Shown here piece after piece: positions 62,576 to 64,000 of a DNA stretch of 64,000 nt. The stretch comes from Hoplostethus atlanticus (Eukaryota; Chordata; Actinopteri; Trachichthyiformes; Trachichthyidae): contig JAXDDX010000058.1 in the NCBI GenBank assembly GCA_034670405.1, positions 2,469,501-2,533,500 on the forward strand. The letters are read 5' to 3'. The position numbers were made by a program, and so were the translations under genes. Under the pieces are notes generated by a model. That model saw only the letters and a program-made list of their open reading frames with translations. It did not search any database and was not told where the DNA came from. Each line of letters starts with the position of its first letter. The first letter of the stretch is position 1.

Positions 62576-63505
62576 CTACTTCACTATCTGTTGAGGTCTT
62601 GTCTCAATTTATTTTCCAAAGCTTGGTAGTTTTCTATATACAGGGTGTTTATATCTATCTTTGAGTTCTGATGATATCAAGTGTTAGTGCTTCACATTAC
62701 TTTCATTTAATTTATGGCCTGAGTGCTTGCTGTATTCTGAGATTGTTTCCATTAAGTTTGGTAAAGATTGATCTGGGGATGTTAAGTAAATGATCACATC
62801 GTCTGCATATAGTGCCAAGTTATGTTGTTCTTCTTCTATACTTACGCCTTTAATGTTATTATTTTTCCTTATACTTTCTGCAAGTGCCTCTATGCAGATT
62901 GCAAATATAATTGGTGAGAGAGGGTCTCCTTGTCTTGTCCCTTAATGGATTGAAAATCTTCTGGACAGTGTGCTATTAACCTTTACTCTAGACAATGGAT
63001 TTTTATACATTCCTTGGAGCCACAAAATAAACTTTTCATGGAAGCCAACACTACGTACAATCTCAAACATAAACGGCCACAGCACTCGGTCAAAAGCTTT
63101 CTCTGCATCTAGCGTTAGAAGTAAAAGATTTGTGTCATTATTCTGTGCATAGTCTATTTAGTCTAATTATATTTAGAGTCCGTCTAATATTATCGTAATC
63201 CATCGTAATATTTCTGCCTATATCATTAACTTCTCCACTTCCTCTGTGCGGATCCTATCCAACTCTTTGTATTTCTTTTTTAGTCATTTTAAACTGTAAT
63301 TCCTTTGTATTTTTATGTTTTTCTTCCAAAAGTTTTATTTGTTGTTCAAGTGTCTTCTGTTTTTTGTTTATGTCTTTTCTTAAATGCAGAGTATGCTATT
63401 ATGTGTCCCCGTAAAACAGCTTCACCTCCCTCCCATATAATAATTGGATTAGTGCCCCCGGTATCATTTATCTCTATATATTCTTTAAGTATATTATTTA
63501 TCACA
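62570..63505 (-). mobile_element. L1-type LINE ORF2 remnant with reverse-transcriptase motifs
   Basis: Reading the minus strand from 63505 down gives the segment after the endonuclease (EYIEINDTGGTNPIIIWEGG, AVLRGHIIAYSA), then LLLTLDAEKAFDRVLWPFMF, then RQGDPLSPIIFAICIEALAE and LYADDVIIYLTSP. The YADD catalytic motif is at 62798-62809. A stop interrupts just before the RQGDPLSP box and the linker is frameshifted, so the copy is dead. L1/Tx1-like group by motif order. Confidence 0.85.
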
Positions 63506-63907
63506 CACACAGGGTTATATGGTTATATTTTTGTACCAGGAACCTTCTGGGATGAATAGCGCCAGAATGGAGCACCTTTGTCTCACACCGACGGTTGGCT
63601 GCTGCAATTAAGTTACCTGTGGCCTTGTGAGGTTATGGGACAAGACAGTTATAAAGTCTCCACAACTGTTATGGTCAAATGATCAACTGCGACTGTGTTT
63701 AGAATCACTGCTATCAACTTTAAATTTAGGGTTATATGTAGCATACTTGATGAGTGCTTGTTGTATATGTACATATATATATATATATATAGGCTGCGTT
63801 CAGGCTGCGTTCAGAGACCAGAAATGCACTGTTTCTGTGTTATGTTGCTGAATGACTCACTGCTGTTGTAACACCCTCAGCGTTGCTCTTTGATCCCCAC
63901 TGAGACC

Positions 63908-63972
<65 letters not shown>

Positions 63973-64000
63973 AGAGATTACATGTGAGTGTGTTGTGTGT
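63506..64000. other. Right-edge spacer
   Basis: No gene seen. Holds an (AT)n run near 63772-63791 and a compound (TG)n(AG)n array at about 63909-63971. Confidence 0.7.

Overview
The window looks like nuclear DNA from a ray-finned (teleost) fish. It has short exons with GT-AG introns, a granzyme-type serine protease, vertebrate cold-inducible RNA-binding protein genes, Tc1/mariner remnants, L1 fragments, fish LINE 3' tails, tRNA-derived SINEs and very many long dinucleotide microsatellites. Nothing bacterial or viral is seen. The species cannot be named from the sequence alone. LAYOUT: 1-2914 has no recognisable gene. A complete five-exon granzyme/mast-cell-protease-like gene lies at 2915-4901 (+). 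4902-9000 is AT-rich spacer with repeat fragments and one doubtful exon-like segment. A five-coding-exon cirbp gene lies at 9015-10204 (-), followed upstream by its GC-richer 5' region and a dead Tc1 transposon (about 10985-11823). From 11717 to about 40980 the window is a nested tandem duplication. Unit A (11717-22210) and unit B (22211 to about 34932) each carry a second, more divergent CIRBP/RBM3-type gene (copies A and B, minus strand). A smaller block (about 36541-40977) carries a third, 5'-half copy (C). From 41 kb to 62 kb I find no convincing gene; this is spacer or intron rich in (GA), (CT), (CA) and (GT) arrays. A decayed L1 lies at about 62570-63505 (-). HOW THE GENES RELATE: the four CIRBP-type genes share an RRM encoded by exon 1, exon 2 and the start of exon 3, with glycine/arginine-rich tails in the later exons. 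Copy A is complete (predicted 193 aa) and ends in A-T-N-E, close to the vertebrate CIRBP C-terminus, encoded by a tiny last coding segment. Copy B (predicted 152 aa) has diverged RNP motifs, a rewritten exon 3, a shortened exon 4 whose altered splice phase is restored by a different exon-5 acceptor, and a truncated promoter region. Copy C keeps only exons 1-3, and an extra G in exon 3 gives a stop just after the RRM (predicted 83 aa). The granzyme-like gene has no evident functional link to the RNA-binding cluster. LIMITS: exon borders were placed by eye from splice consensus and family similarity. No alignment or database search was run, and haplotype duplication in the assembly cannot be excluded for the A/B/C copies.
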